From: Pseudomonadota bacterium | GTDB taxonomy: Bacteria; Pseudomonadota; Alphaproteobacteria; Rhizobiales; Xanthobacteraceae | Assembly: GCA_023430245.1 (NCBI GenBank) | Contig: JAEZBA010000401.1 | Location: 1 to 7,349 of the forward strand | DNA: 7,349 nucleotides | Direction: 5' to 3' | In this document: positions 7,029 to 7,349 of the stretch, piece by piece | How positions within the stretch are numbered: position 1 is the first letter of the stretch | Layout of the letters: every line of letters starts with the position of its first letter | Translations under genes and position numbers: made by a program | Notes under the pieces: generated by a model | Database searches by the model: none | Told to the model about the DNA's origin: nothing | What the model saw: the letters and a program-made list of their open reading frames with translations, nothing else

Positions 7029-7044
7029 CCCCGCCTCAGGCGGG
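7013..7044 (-). other. Chain of overlapping GC-rich inverted repeats between addA and trxA
   Basis: Three short inverted repeats share arms: CCCGCC/GGCGGG (7030-7035 with 7039-7044, loop of 3), GGGGT/ACCCC (7021-7025 with 7028-7032, loop of 2) and CCCC/GGGG (7013-7016 with 7021-7024, loop of 4). In an addA read-through transcript the pairings would compete. No T-run follows on the minus strand, so a classic terminator is not evident. The GGGGT/ACCCC repeat overlaps the predicted -35 of trxA, so it could instead be an operator. High GC content makes chance pairing possible. Confidence 0.4.
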
Positions 7045-7125
7045 CGTGATCCGGCAAAATCGGGACCCGGTATTGCGCCTGCGGAGGTTCTTTCGGCCGG
7101 TCGGCGTCACGCGTCCCAGCCCGGA

Positions 7126-7349
7126 TCAGGCCCCCGTCAGCGCCGTCATCTCCGCGTCCAGCGCCTCCCCTGGGAGCTCCATCAGGGTGGCGTTGTCGGT
7201 CCAGACCAGTGCCGCACGCACCGCCCGGCCCGGATAAATCCGCTGCAGCAGCGCCCGGTAGAGCGCGAGTTGCTGGCGATAGGCGCGCGGGACGTCGGCG
7301 AGTGCAGCCGGCGCCGGCCGGTTGGTCTTGTAATCGGCGATCAGCACGT
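7126..7349 (-). CDS. addA: Double-strand break repair helicase-nuclease AddA, C-terminal end only
   Basis: AddA is the helicase-nuclease subunit of AddAB, which resects DNA double-strand breaks for RecA-dependent repair, the counterpart of RecBCD in alphaproteobacteria. Only the last 73 or so residues are visible; the frame continues past the right edge and the protein normally exceeds 1,000 residues. The visible part starts VLIADYKTNRPAP, which contains the DYKT motif of the C-terminal RecB-type nuclease domain with its catalytic lysine. Next comes the QLALYRALLQRIYPGR helix typical of the AddA end, then RAALVWTDNATLMELP. The stop is the complement of 7126-7128. The order addA then trxA on one strand agrees with the layout I recall from related genomes, where addB usually lies upstream. 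Confidence 0.9.
   Translation of the reverse strand, partial: VLIADYKTNRPAPAALADVPRAYRQQLALYRALLQRIYPGRAVRAALVWTDNATLMELPGEALDAEMTALTGA

Overview
The window is GC-rich and densely coded. It looks like chromosomal DNA of an alphaproteobacterium of the order Hyphomicrobiales, most likely the Bradyrhizobium/Rhodopseudomonas/Afipia group. Three things point there: the gene order trpB-trpA-accD-folC followed by convergent trxA and addA; an AccD with the alphaproteobacterial form of its N-terminus; and a palindromic intergenic repeat of a kind I associate with Bradyrhizobium-like genomes. The assignment rests on recognised protein sequence and remembered gene order, not on a search.

Left part (1-4337, + strand): the 3' part of trpB overlaps trpA by four bases, giving the two subunits of tryptophan synthase. 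A 147-base gap follows, filled mostly by a structured repeat with two strong hairpins. Then come accD (carboxyltransferase beta subunit of acetyl-CoA carboxylase) and folC (dihydrofolate/folylpolyglutamate synthase). All are housekeeping genes and all appear intact apart from the cut at the left edge.

Middle part (4338-6559, + strand): a tight three-gene unit with its own strong ribosome binding site. It encodes a RidA-family protein that reads like RutC (3-aminoacrylate deaminase), an alpha/beta hydrolase that reads like RutD, and a secreted Bug/TctC-type solute-binding protein. The junctions are a 2-base gap and a 4-base overlap, so the genes are probably co-translated. In the known Rut pyrimidine-degradation pathway, RutC and RutD act after RutA and RutB. 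Neither of those genes, nor the RutG permease, is in the window. The unit looks like an accessory module placed between core genes and is the most interesting part of the window. A perfect 12-bp hairpin closes it and lies between the converging transcripts.

Right part (6635-7349, - strand): trxA (thioredoxin 1) has a plausible sigma-70-type promoter, and upstream of it is the C-terminal end of addA (helicase-nuclease of double-strand break repair), cut by the right edge. No tRNA, rRNA, CRISPR array, insertion sequence or broken gene was found. No stretch longer than 170 bases lacks a gene.
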